DNA from: Streptomyces sp. NBC_00370
Lineage (GTDB): Bacteria; Actinomycetota; Actinomycetes; Streptomycetales; Streptomycetaceae
Direction: 5' to 3'
Length of the DNA stretch: 64,000 nt
Assembly (NCBI RefSeq): GCF_036084755.1
Contig: NZ_CP107968.1
Span: forward strand, 7,572,001-7,636,000
Shown piece by piece: positions 43,609-52,305 of the stretch; positions within the stretch are counted from its first letter, which is position 1; every line of letters begins with the position of its first letter. The translations under genes were made by a program, and so were the position numbers. The notes beneath the pieces are model-generated. The model saw only the letters and a program-made list of their open reading frames with translations, had not been told where the DNA came from and did no database searches.

Positions 43609-44742
43609 ATGTCCACTCACCACCCCGTCACCGTTGTCGGCGCTGGACTCGGCGGCCTCAGCCTCGCCCGCGTCCTGCACGTCCACGGGATCGAGGCCGC
43701 CGTGTACGACCTCGACCCCTCACCGACCGCCCGCGACCAGGGCGGCATGCTCGACCTGCACGAGGACTCCGCGCAGGTCGCCCTGCGGGCCGCCGGGCTC
43801 TACGACGAGTTCCGTGCCGCCGTGCACCCCGGCGGCGAGGCGATGCGCATCGTCGACAAGAACGGCACCGTCCGGCTCCAGGACGACACCGAGGACGGCG
43901 GCCGCCCCGAGGTCAACCGCAACGACCTGCGCCGCATCCTGCTGGACTCGCTCCCCGAAGGGACGATCCGCTGGGGCGCCAAGGTCACCGGCGCCCGCCC
44001 GCTGGGCGGCGGCCGGCACGAGGTGACCCTCGCCGACGGCGCCACCTTCACCACCGACCTGCTGGTGGGCGCCGACGGCGCCTGGTCCAGGATCCGCCCG
44101 CTGGTCTCGGCCGCCGTGCCCGGGTACTCCGGTGTCTCCTTCGTCGAGGCGGACCTCCACGACGCGGCGACCCGGCACCGCGCGAGCGCCGAACTCGCGG
44201 GCAGCGGAATGATGTTCGCGCTCGCCGACGAGAAGGGATTCCTCACCCATGTGGAGAACGACGGCTCCCTGCACGCCTACATCGCCGTCAAGGCCCCGAT
44301 CGGCCTGCTCGACAGCATCGACTTCACCGACGCCGGCACCGCCAAGAAGACACTCCTCCAGCACTTCGACGGCTGGGACGAGCGGCTGCGCGCCCTGATC
44401 GGCGACGCCGACGGCGCGCTCGTACCCCGGCCCGTGCACGCCCTGCCCGTGGGGCACCGGTGGGAGCGCACACCCGGCGTGACCCTGCTCGGCGACGCCG
44501 CGCATCTGATGTCGCCCTTCGCGGGCGAGGGCGCGAACCTCGCCATGCTCGACGGCGCCGAGCTGGCCGCCGCGATCGTCGGCCACCCCGGCGACACGGA
44601 GGCCGCTCTCACCGCGTACGAGCAGGCGCTGTTCCCGCGCAGCGAGCGTTCCGCCGGCGAGTCGTCCGACAGCCTGGACCTGTGCTTCGGCCCCGACGCG
44701 ACGGAGCGGCTCATCGACCAGATGACCGCGCACACCCGGTAG
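43609..44742 (+). CDS. FAD-dependent monooxygenase (TetX-like)
   Basis: 377 residues, class A flavoprotein monooxygenase. GAGLGGLSLARVLHVHG binds the FAD ADP part, LLVGADGAWSRIRP is the DG motif, and GDAAHLMSPFAGEGANLAML is the GD motif and closely resembles that of Tet(X). Related enzymes hydroxylate tetracyclines, rifamycins or other aromatic compounds. The TetR_C-type regulator upstream strengthens a link with antibiotic detoxification, but the substrate is not known. Confidence 0.9.
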   Translation: MSTHHPVTVVGAGLGGLSLARVLHVHGIEAAVYDLDPSPTARDQGGMLDLHEDSAQVALRAAGLYDEFRAAVHPGGEAMRIVDKNGTVRLQDDTEDGGRPEVNRNDLRRILLDSLPEGTIRWGAKVTGARPLGGGRHEVTLADGATFTTDLLVGADGAWSRIRPLVSAAVPGYSGVSFVEADLHDAATRHRASAELAGSGMMFALADEKGFLTHVENDGSLHAYIAVKAPIGLLDSIDFTDAGTAKKTLLQHFDGWDERLRALIGDADGALVPRPVHALPVGHRWERTPGVTLLGDAAHLMSPFAGEGANLAMLDGAELAAAIVGHPGDTEAALTAYEQALFPRSERSAGESSDSLDLCFGPDATERLIDQMTAHTR

Positions 44743-44752
44743 GTTGCCCGCC

Positions 44753-45472
44753 ATGGCGACCACACTCAACCTCTGGCGGCACCACCTGGGGGAGGTGCCG
44801 CGGTCGCTGTGGCACGACACCGGACTGCGGGTGCTGATCCTCGCCGACAACCAGCTGACGGAGGTCCCCGCCGGCATCGCGCGACTGCGCGAGCTGCGCA
44901 CCCTCGACCTGGGACACAACGAACTCACCTCGGTGCCGGACGCGTTGGGCGACCTCCCGGCCCTCACCGACTACCTGTATCTGCACGCCAACCGGCTCAC
45001 CGAACTCCCCGCCTCCCTGGGCCGGCTCGCCGCGCTGCGCTACCTCAACATCGGTGAGAACCGCATCGGCACACTCCCCGACACCATCGGGGACCTCGCC
45101 GCACTGGTCGAACTGCGCGCCCAGCACAACCGGTTGACGACGCTGCCCGACAGCGTCGGCCGGCTCCACCGGCTCCGCGAACTGTGGCTCCGTGGCAACG
45201 CCATCGACCGGCTGCCCGACTCCGTCGCCGGACTCACCGAGCTGCGCCACCTCGATCTGCGCGAGAACGCCCTGCCGCAGGTGCCCCGACCGCTCGCCGG
45301 GCTGCCGCTGTTGCGCGGGCTCGACCTGCGGGCCAACCGGCTCAGCCGGCTGCCGGAGTGGCTGGACCGGCTGCCCGCCCTGGAGAAACTGGACCTGCGC
45401 TGGAACGACCTGGAGCCCCAGCCGCGGCTCGACGAGGCGCTGGCGCGGCGCGGGTGTGTCGTGCTCCGCTGA
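44753..45472 (+). CDS. Leucine-rich-repeat protein
   Basis: 239 residues formed almost wholly of about nine 22-23-residue leucine-rich repeats (LRVLILADNQLTEVPAGIAR, LRTLDLGHNELTSVPDAL and so on). No signal peptide or second domain, so it should be a cytosolic binding scaffold. ATG 44753 is preferred. Partner unknown; it starts 10 nt after the flavin monooxygenase stop. Confidence 0.88.
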   Translation: MATTLNLWRHHLGEVPRSLWHDTGLRVLILADNQLTEVPAGIARLRELRTLDLGHNELTSVPDALGDLPALTDYLYLHANRLTELPASLGRLAALRYLNIGENRIGTLPDTIGDLAALVELRAQHNRLTTLPDSVGRLHRLRELWLRGNAIDRLPDSVAGLTELRHLDLRENALPQVPRPLAGLPLLRGLDLRANRLSRLPEWLDRLPALEKLDLRWNDLEPQPRLDEALARRGCVVLR

Positions 45473-45498
45473 GCCGTCCGGGACCAAGCCGGCTGCCG

Positions 45499-46470
45499 TC
45501 AGGAATTCAACAGGTGCGGCAGCCACTTCAGTTGGCTTGCCTGCTGGTACGGCCCGCCGCCCTCGTGGTCGTTGAAGTCGTAGATCTCGATCGCCTTGTC
45601 GCCGCTCGCGTACGCGTTGAAGGCCGCGAAGACCGTGGACGGCGGGCAGGTCTGGTCCTCCAGGGCCACCGAGAAGAGCGCGGGAGCCCGCCCGCGCGCG
45701 GCGAAGTGCACCCCGTCGAAGTAGCTGAGCGTACGGGCGACGTGTTCCGTACGGCCCCGGAAGGTCTTGAGGTATCTGCCCACCTCGCGGTACGGCTCGC
45801 GGTCGGTGAGCGTGGTCGCCCGGGGGAAGTCGCAGAGGAACGGTACGTCGGGGGCGATCGCCAGCAGATCGGGCACCAGACCCCCGACGGCGAGGGTGAT
45901 TCCGCCGCCCTGGCTGGCCCCGGCGGCGGCGGTCCGCGAGGCGTCCACCAGCGGATGCGAACGGGCCGCCTCGACGGCGCGCACCGCGTCGGCGAACACC
46001 CGGCGGTAGTAGAAACCACGCGGATCGTCGATGCCCCGGGTGAGATAGCCGGGCACGGCCGACGCGCTGCCCACCGGGTCGGGGGTGTCGCCGCCGCCCC
46101 AGCTCGCGCCCTGTCCACGGGTGTCCATCACGAAGTGCGCGAAGCCGGCCGACGCCCAGAGCAGATGGGTGTGCGGCAGGCCGCGGCCGCCGCCGTACCC
46201 GACGAACTCCACGACGGCGGGCAGGGGTTCGCTCGTCCCGGCAGGCAGCACCAGCCAGCCCTTGACGGGATGCCCGCCGAACCCGGCGAAGGTCACGTCG
46301 AACACGTCCACCGTGGTCAGCGCCGTGGCGACCGGCTCGAACCGGGCGGCGAGGTCATGGCCGCGGGTCTCGGCGAGGGTGTCCGCCCAGAACCGGTCGA
46401 AGTCCGCAGGTTCGCGGGACGCGCTGCGGTACTCGCGGAGACCGTCGAGGGGCAGGTCGAAGAGGGCCAT
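45499..46470 (-). CDS. CE7 acetylxylan esterase/cephalosporin C deacetylase
   Basis: 323 residues, right for CE7. RGQG (DTRGQGASWGGGDTPDP) is the family hallmark. The triad is Ser in GASQGGG (about 185), Asp in EDQTCPPST (about 273) and His in NDHEGGG (about 301). No signal peptide, so it removes acetyl groups from imported oligosaccharides inside the cell. It is divergent from a LacI regulator with twin operators and therefore probably part of the same sugar-use regulon. Confidence 0.92.
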   Translation of the reverse strand: MALFDLPLDGLREYRSASREPADFDRFWADTLAETRGHDLAARFEPVATALTTVDVFDVTFAGFGGHPVKGWLVLPAGTSEPLPAVVEFVGYGGGRGLPHTHLLWASAGFAHFVMDTRGQGASWGGGDTPDPVGSASAVPGYLTRGIDDPRGFYYRRVFADAVRAVEAARSHPLVDASRTAAAGASQGGGITLAVGGLVPDLLAIAPDVPFLCDFPRATTLTDREPYREVGRYLKTFRGRTEHVARTLSYFDGVHFAARGRAPALFSVALEDQTCPPSTVFAAFNAYASGDKAIEIYDFNDHEGGGPYQQASQLKWLPHLLNS

Positions 46471-46608
46471 GGCAGGACCGCCTTGATCGTCGGGGCAAAG
46501 GTCACACCGTACGGCGCGATACGGCAGTGGCAGAAGGGCCGCGACGCGAGTTGCGAATAAGTCTGCCGAGCCTCTTGACGCGGACGGCCGGTAGGCCCAC
46601 AGTACTCG

Positions 46609-46634
46609 TTAATGCGCATTACTAATGCGCATTA
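46609..46634. promoter_or_regulatory. Twin LacI operator palindromes
   Basis: TAATGCGCATTA occurs twice, at 46609-46620 and 46623-46634, each a perfect 12-bp palindrome with the central CG step typical of LacI/GalR sites. They precede the LacI-type gene start by about 20 nt. TTGACG at 46574-46579 may be a -35. Confidence 0.82.
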
Positions 46635-46653
46635 GTAACTCTGAGGAGCGACG

Positions 46654-47754
46654 GTGGACGAACCCAGGAAGCGGTCCCGGCCAGGTCGGGCAGCCGCGCC
46701 GGCGGGACGTACGTCACGCCCGCGCCAGGCGGAGGTCGCCCGGCTCGCCGGTGTCTCGCAGGCCACGGTCTCGCTGGTGCTCGGCGGCAAGAAGCAGGGC
46801 GCCGTGATCTCCGAGGACACCCGGCGGAAGGTGCTCGAAGCGGCCCGCAGCCTGGGCTACGTCCCCGACCCGGCCGCCAGGCGGCTCGCCGCGGCCCGCA
46901 ACGACCTGCTGGGGGTCTTCAGCTTCACCGCCACGTTCCCCACCGATGTGCAGCACTCGTACTACCCCTTCCTGGTCGGTGTCGAGCAGGAGGCCGCCGC
47001 ACGCGGCTACGACCTGGTCCTGTTCACCGGCTCCAGCTCCGGCGGCGCGGGCGCCGCGGGGCCCGACGCGCTGAGCCGGGTCCGGCTCGCCGACGGCTGT
47101 GTCTTCCTCGGCCGGCACGCCCCGGCGGAGGAGCTGCGCAGGCTGGTCAGCGACGGCTTCCCGGTGGTCCACGTCGGCCGCAGGGACGAGCTGGAGGGGC
47201 TGGCCTGGGTCGGCGCCGACTACGTCAGCGCCAGCCATGAGGTCGTCACCCGCCTCGCCGCGCTGGGCCACCGGCGGATCGTGCTCGTACGGGAGGACGA
47301 CGAGGCGCCCGCCTCCACCGACCGTGAACACGGCTTCCTGAAAGGGCTGGAGGAGGCGGGACTGCCGGCGGGACCCGAGGCCGTCTTCCGCTCGGCCGCC
47401 CCCGAACAGGACCTCAGCGCCGAGCGGCTGCGCGGCTGGCTCGACGACGGGGTGACCGCCTTCGTCGCCGAGGAGACCGACACCGGCGGCGCCTGGCGCG
47501 CGCTGCACGCAGCCGCCGCTGCCGCCGGTCTCGACTGCCCGAGGGACGCCTCACTCGCCGTACTCGGCAACCCGCCGCCCGACCTCGCGGCCGAACCGGT
47601 GCCCACCGGATTCGACGTCCCGCGCCCCCAGCTCGGCGCGGCGGCGGTACGCATGCTCGCCGCGCTCGTGGCCGGTGAGGAAGCCGCCGAACCCCTGGTC
47701 CCCTGCGCCTTCAGACCGGGCGCCAGCACGGGCCCGCCCCCCGGGCACGGCTGA
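46654..47754 (+). CDS. LacI-family transcriptional regulator
   Basis: 366 residues. Helix-turn-helix RQAEVARLAGVSQATVSLVL followed by the hinge helix (LGYVPDPAARRLAAAR) and a periplasmic-binding-protein-like sensor domain. GTG 46654 has GAGGAG upstream. Unusually, a basic Arg/Ala/Gly-rich stretch of about 25 residues precedes the helix-turn-helix. Likely represses itself, the CE7 esterase and the catabolic genes that follow. Confidence 0.92.
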   Translation: MDEPRKRSRPGRAAAPAGRTSRPRQAEVARLAGVSQATVSLVLGGKKQGAVISEDTRRKVLEAARSLGYVPDPAARRLAAARNDLLGVFSFTATFPTDVQHSYYPFLVGVEQEAAARGYDLVLFTGSSSGGAGAAGPDALSRVRLADGCVFLGRHAPAEELRRLVSDGFPVVHVGRRDELEGLAWVGADYVSASHEVVTRLAALGHRRIVLVREDDEAPASTDREHGFLKGLEEAGLPAGPEAVFRSAAPEQDLSAERLRGWLDDGVTAFVAEETDTGGAWRALHAAAAAAGLDCPRDASLAVLGNPPPDLAAEPVPTGFDVPRPQLGAAAVRMLAALVAGEEAAEPLVPCAFRPGASTGPPPGHG

Positions 47755-47823
47755 CCCCCGCGCCCGGCCGTACACCAACCGCACACGAACCGCACAGCAC
47801 CACTCAGCACCACAAGGAGACTC

Positions 47824-49434
47824 GTGACACCCGAACCGGACATTCTCATCGTCGGTGGCGGACTCGGCGGCGTGGCAGCGGCACTCGCCGCGTGCCGCGC
47901 CGGACGCAGCGTCGTACTGACCGAGGAGACCGACTGGATCGGTGGCCAGCTCACCTCACAGGCCGTCCCCCCGGACGAACACCCCTGGGTCGAGCAGTTC
48001 GGCACCACCGCCTCGTACCGTCAGCTGCGCGAGTCCATCAGGACGTACTACCGCCAGTGGTACCCGCTGCGCTCGGAGGCGCTCGCCCTCACCGACCTCA
48101 ACCCGGGCGCCGGGCGGGTCAGCAAGCTCTGCGGCGAGCCGCGCGTCGCTCTCGCCGTGCTTGAGGCGATGCTCGCGCCGCACCTCGCCTCGGGCCGGCT
48201 CACGCTGCTCACCGAATACCGTCCCGTCGCCGCCGAGGCCGAGGACGACACCGTACGGTCCGTCACCGTCGAGAGCCTGCGCGACGGCGCGCGGCGGACC
48301 GTCACCGCGCGGTACGTGATCGACGCGACCGAGACCGGCGAGCTGCTGGAGCTGGCCGGGGTCGAGTACGCCGTCGGGGCCGAGTCGCGCGACGAGTTCG
48401 GCGAGCCGCACGCCCCGGAGACCGCCGACCCGCTCAACCAGCAGGGCATCACGGTCTGCTTCGCCCTCTCGCACCACGAGGGCGAGGACCACACGATCGA
48501 CAAGCCCGCCGACTACGACTTCTGGCGCTCCTACCGGCCCGACTTCTGGCCGGGGCCGCTGCTCGGCTTCCTCGCGCCCGACCCGCGCACCCTGGAGGCC
48601 GTGCCGCGCACCTTCGTACCCAATCCGGAGCTCGACCCGCTGGACGTCTCCGCCGACCAGTCGGCGGACGCGGGCGACAAGGAGCTGTTCGGCTTCCGCC
48701 GGGTGCTGGCCCGCAAGCTGCACCGTCCCGGCGCCTTCGACTCCGACATCACCCTCGTCAACTGGCCGCTCAACGACTACTGGCTCAAGCCGCTGATCGG
48801 CGCGGGCGAGGAGACGACGGCGCAGGCCGTCGCCGAGGCCAGGCAGCTCTCGCTGTCCGTCCTGTACTGGCTGCAGACCGAGGCGCCGCGCGCCGACGGC
48901 GGCGCCGGATTCCCCGGCCTCAGGCTGCGGCCCGATGTCATGGGCACCGCCGACGGTCTCGCCAAGGCGCCGTACATCCGCGAGTCGCGGCGGATCAAGG
49001 CCGTCACCACCATCACCGAGCACGACGTCGCGATCGACCTGGTCGGCCCGCACGGCGGCACGAAGTACCGCGACTCGGTCGGCGTCGGCGGCTACCGCAT
49101 CGATCTGCACCCGTCCACCGGAGGTGACAACTACATCGACATCGGCTCCGTGCCGTTCGAGATCCCGCTCGGCGCGCTCGTGCCGCGCCGGGTCCGCAAC
49201 CTGCTCCCCGCGGGCAAGAACATCGGCACCACCCACATCACCAACGGCTGCTACCGGCTCCACCCGGTGGAATGGAACATCGGCGAGGTCGCCGGTGCCC
49301 TGGCCGCGCACTGCCTCACCGAAGGTGTGGAACCCCGTCAGGTGCAGTCCGAGGACAAGCGGTTCGACGAGTTCGCCGCCCTCCTCGACCGCTCGGGGGT
49401 CCAGCGCCACTGGCCCGACGTACGCGGCTACTGA
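47824..49434 (+). CDS. FAD-dependent oxidoreductase (PF12831 type)
   Basis: 536 residues. The dinucleotide motif is VGGGLGGVAAALAACRAG, then EETDWIGGQLTSQ, and a C-terminal FAD segment LLPAGKNIGTTHITNGCYRL. This family occurs in sugar and polyol catabolic loci but few members have known substrates. GTG 47824 has AAGGAG upstream. First structural gene after the LacI regulator. Confidence 0.88.
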   Translation: MTPEPDILIVGGGLGGVAAALAACRAGRSVVLTEETDWIGGQLTSQAVPPDEHPWVEQFGTTASYRQLRESIRTYYRQWYPLRSEALALTDLNPGAGRVSKLCGEPRVALAVLEAMLAPHLASGRLTLLTEYRPVAAEAEDDTVRSVTVESLRDGARRTVTARYVIDATETGELLELAGVEYAVGAESRDEFGEPHAPETADPLNQQGITVCFALSHHEGEDHTIDKPADYDFWRSYRPDFWPGPLLGFLAPDPRTLEAVPRTFVPNPELDPLDVSADQSADAGDKELFGFRRVLARKLHRPGAFDSDITLVNWPLNDYWLKPLIGAGEETTAQAVAEARQLSLSVLYWLQTEAPRADGGAGFPGLRLRPDVMGTADGLAKAPYIRESRRIKAVTTITEHDVAIDLVGPHGGTKYRDSVGVGGYRIDLHPSTGGDNYIDIGSVPFEIPLGALVPRRVRNLLPAGKNIGTTHITNGCYRLHPVEWNIGEVAGALAAHCLTEGVEPRQVQSEDKRFDEFAALLDRSGVQRHWPDVRGY

Positions 49435-49542
49435 CAACCCGCGCACCCACGGCGGTACCGGCCGGACGGGAGCAGCTCCACCTGCCCCGCCCGGCCCACC
49501 GCCCGCGTACCCGCCAACACAGCACAAGGAGGTGCCCAGACC

Positions 49543-51672
49543 ATGACCACCCACCGCATCCGCGTCGGCATCGACGTGGGCGGAACCTTCACCGACGCCG
49601 TGGCCGTAGACGCCGCGACCCTGGAACTACTGGGGCAGGTGAAGGTTCCCACCAGCCACCACCACGAGGACGGGGTCGCCCACGGCATCGTGGAAGCGCT
49701 CGACCGGCTGCTGGAGCAGACCGGAAACGCCCCCGAGGACGTCGCCTTCCTGGCCCACGGCACCACCCAGGCTACCAACGCCCTGCTGGAGGGCGACGTC
49801 GCCACCGTCGGACTCATCGGCATCGGCACGGGACCGGGCGCGGCGCTCACCCGCCGGCTCGCGGCCTTCCGCAAGCTCGAACTCACCCCGGGCAAGCACC
49901 TGCCGCTCGCCTACGCGCACGTCGGTGACCCCGACGACGCGGCCGAAGTCGGCCGCGCCGTCGACGAGGTGGTCAGGGAGGGCGCCGAAGTCCTCGTCGC
50001 CAGCCAGCCGTTCAGCGTCGACAGGCCCGAGGGCGAGGAGGCCGTGCTCGCCGCCGCCTCGGGCCGGGGGCTGCCGATGACGGCCGCGCACCAGATCACC
50101 TCGCTGTACGGGCTGCAGAAGCGCACCCGTACCGCCGTGGTCAACGCGGCGATCCTGCCCCGGATGCTGGCCACGGCCGATCTGGTCGACGCCTCCATCA
50201 CCAAGGCGGGCGTGACGGCGCCGCTGATGGTGATGCGCTGCGACGGCGGTGTGATGTCCCTGGACGAGATGCGGCGCAGGCCGCTGCTCACGGTGCTGTC
50301 CGGGCCCGCCGCAGGCGTGGCCGGCGCGCTGATGCAGGAGCGGATCAGCGAGGGGCTGTTCCTGGAGACCGGCGGCACGTCCACCGACATCAGCGTCGTA
50401 CGGCGCGGCAAGGTGGCCGTCCGGCACGCGACGATCCTCGGCAAGACCTCGTACCTGTCGGCCCTCGACGTCCGGACCGTCGGCGTCGGCGGCGGGTCGA
50501 TGGTGCGGGTCGACGGCGGCAAGGTCACCGCCGTGGGGCCGCGCAGCGCGCACATCGCCGGCCTGCCGTACGCCTGTTACGCGACGGCGGACGAACTGCG
50601 CGACGCGAAGCTCGCCACCGTCAGCCCGATGGCGGACGACCCCGCCGACTACGCGGTCCTCGACGCGGCCGGCGGCCGGTACGCGATCACCATGACCTGC
50701 GCGGCCAACGCGCTCGGCCGGGTCCCCGAGGGCGACTTCGCCCGCTGTGACCAGGACGTGGCGAAGGCCGCGCTGGCCCCGCTCGCCGCCGCCCTCGGCG
50801 TCGACGTCGCCACGGCGGCGGCCCAGGTGCTCGACGCGGGCACGGAGCAGGTGAAGACCGTGGTGGACGCGATGATCAGCGACTACCGCCTCGACAAGGA
50901 CACCGCGGTGCTGGTCGGCGGGGGAGGGGGCGCGGCATCCGTGACCCCGCATCTGGCCGCCGTCTCCGGGTACGAAGGCAGGATCGCCCGGCACAACGAG
51001 GTCATCAGCCCCATCGGGGTCGCCCTCGCGCTGGTCCGTGAGCAGATCGAGCGGATCATCCCCGGCGCTGGACAGGAGCAGATCCTGGCCGTACGGGCGG
51101 AGGCCGAACAGGCCGTCATCGCGCAGGGCGCGGCGGCCGACGGCGTCGAGGTGGAGGTCACGGTCGACCCGCAGACCAACACCGTGCGCGCCGTCGCCAC
51201 CGGCGCGACCGAACTGCGCACCCAGGACCGCTCCCACCGCGCCGACGACGAGGAGCGGCTGCGCGCGGCCGCCGCCAGTCTGAAGGCCGACCCGGCGGAC
51301 GTCAGGGTGCTGGCAGGCACCCCGTCGCACACCGTGTACGGCACCGAGGTGCACCGCCGGTTCCGCGCGACCCGCCATCCGGTACGGGTCGTCGACGCCG
51401 ACGGCGTCGTCAGGCTGCACGCGCCCGACGCGCGCGTCGAGACCACCACCGTCGGCTCCGCCGCCCAGGTGCTCGCCTCGCTCGTCGACGAGTCCACCTC
51501 GTACGGCGACGGCGGCGTACGCGCCCCGGCGCTGCGGCTGCTGATCGGCTCGCGCATCGCCGACCTGTCGGGGGTCCTCGACCCGCAGCCGCTGCTCGCC
51601 CTGGCCCGCAGCGAACTGCGCGCACGCGCCGCCGACGAGCCGGTCGTCGCCGTGGTGGAGGCGAGGACATGA
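49543..51672 (+). CDS. Hydantoinase/oxoprolinase A-like protein
   Basis: 709 residues. VGIDVGGTFTDAVAVD is the phosphate-binding ASKHA motif, and HGTTQATNALLEG, LSGPAAGVAGAL and ETGGTSTDISVVRRG are standard for HyuA/N-methylhydantoinase A proteins, ATP-dependent lactam-opening or carboxylase enzymes. The partner HyuB is absent; the next gene overlaps by ATGA and encodes an unrelated small protein. Substrate uncertain. Confidence 0.9.
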   Translation: MTTHRIRVGIDVGGTFTDAVAVDAATLELLGQVKVPTSHHHEDGVAHGIVEALDRLLEQTGNAPEDVAFLAHGTTQATNALLEGDVATVGLIGIGTGPGAALTRRLAAFRKLELTPGKHLPLAYAHVGDPDDAAEVGRAVDEVVREGAEVLVASQPFSVDRPEGEEAVLAAASGRGLPMTAAHQITSLYGLQKRTRTAVVNAAILPRMLATADLVDASITKAGVTAPLMVMRCDGGVMSLDEMRRRPLLTVLSGPAAGVAGALMQERISEGLFLETGGTSTDISVVRRGKVAVRHATILGKTSYLSALDVRTVGVGGGSMVRVDGGKVTAVGPRSAHIAGLPYACYATADELRDAKLATVSPMADDPADYAVLDAAGGRYAITMTCAANALGRVPEGDFARCDQDVAKAALAPLAAALGVDVATAAAQVLDAGTEQVKTVVDAMISDYRLDKDTAVLVGGGGGAASVTPHLAAVSGYEGRIARHNEVISPIGVALALVREQIERIIPGAGQEQILAVRAEAEQAVIAQGAAADGVEVEVTVDPQTNTVRAVATGATELRTQDRSHRADDEERLRAAAASLKADPADVRVLAGTPSHTVYGTEVHRRFRATRHPVRVVDADGVVRLHAPDARVETTTVGSAAQVLASLVDESTSYGDGGVRAPALRLLIGSRIADLSGVLDPQPLLALARSELRARAADEPVVAVVEART

Positions 51673-52301
51673 CCGCCACCCGCACCGACCTGGACAGCCT
51701 GGGAAAGCTGCGCGGGCTCGCCGATCTGGCCGACGTCGAGTTCGGCGTACAACTGCTCGCCGGCACCCCCACGCACGAAGGGCGCGACCCGGAGCTGCTG
51801 CGCCGATGGGCGTACGCCGCGGCCGAGTTCGGCGCCTCGCTCGCCCCCGTACCGTGCACCGCGCGCGTCGTGGAGAGCGAAGGCGGCCTGGAGATCGGCC
51901 TGTTGGCGCGCTACACCTCACGGCCCGAGACGGTCGAGCTGTACACCGACACGATCGGGGCGGCCGAGGACCTGGCCGAGCGGCTGGGCTGGCGCGACTG
52001 GTACCCCCGCGGCTCCGTCAGGGCAGCGGCGCTCGCGCACGAAGCCGTCCACGAACACCTCCACCACGGACCCGCCAAGACGGCGCTGCGGCGCGCGCTC
52101 GGCCATGTCGTCCTGCGCCTCGGCAGCCGCCGGGTGTACGGGCATGTCGCGGGAGCCGACGAGATCGCCGCCCACGCCTACGCCGCCAAGGTCTGCGGTC
52201 TCGGCCGCAGCCCGCTGCTGCTGACGGCGGCCCTCGCCGAGTCGGCGGCGCCGCCGCCGGCCACCCCGCACGGAAGCTCACCGCACGGAAGAGAGAAGTA
52301 A
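51669..52301 (+). CDS. Unrecognised protein with HExxH motif
   Basis: 210 residues, no family recognised. LAHEAVHEHLHHGP near residues 122-131 contains HEAVH, which fits the HExxH zinc-binding pattern, within a His-rich helix. The C-terminal tail is Pro/Ser/His rich. Start overlaps the HyuA-like gene stop, so the two proteins are made together and may form a complex, possibly in place of HyuB. This role is inference from position only. Confidence 0.75.
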   Translation: MTATRTDLDSLGKLRGLADLADVEFGVQLLAGTPTHEGRDPELLRRWAYAAAEFGASLAPVPCTARVVESEGGLEIGLLARYTSRPETVELYTDTIGAAEDLAERLGWRDWYPRGSVRAAALAHEAVHEHLHHGPAKTALRRALGHVVLRLGSRRVYGHVAGADEIAAHAYAAKVCGLGRSPLLLTAALAESAAPPPATPHGSSPHGREK

Positions 52302-52305
52302 CGCC

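Noticed and set aside
49627..51921. 764-codon minus-strand open frame
   Set aside because: Antisense to the HyuA-like gene; no motif of its own.
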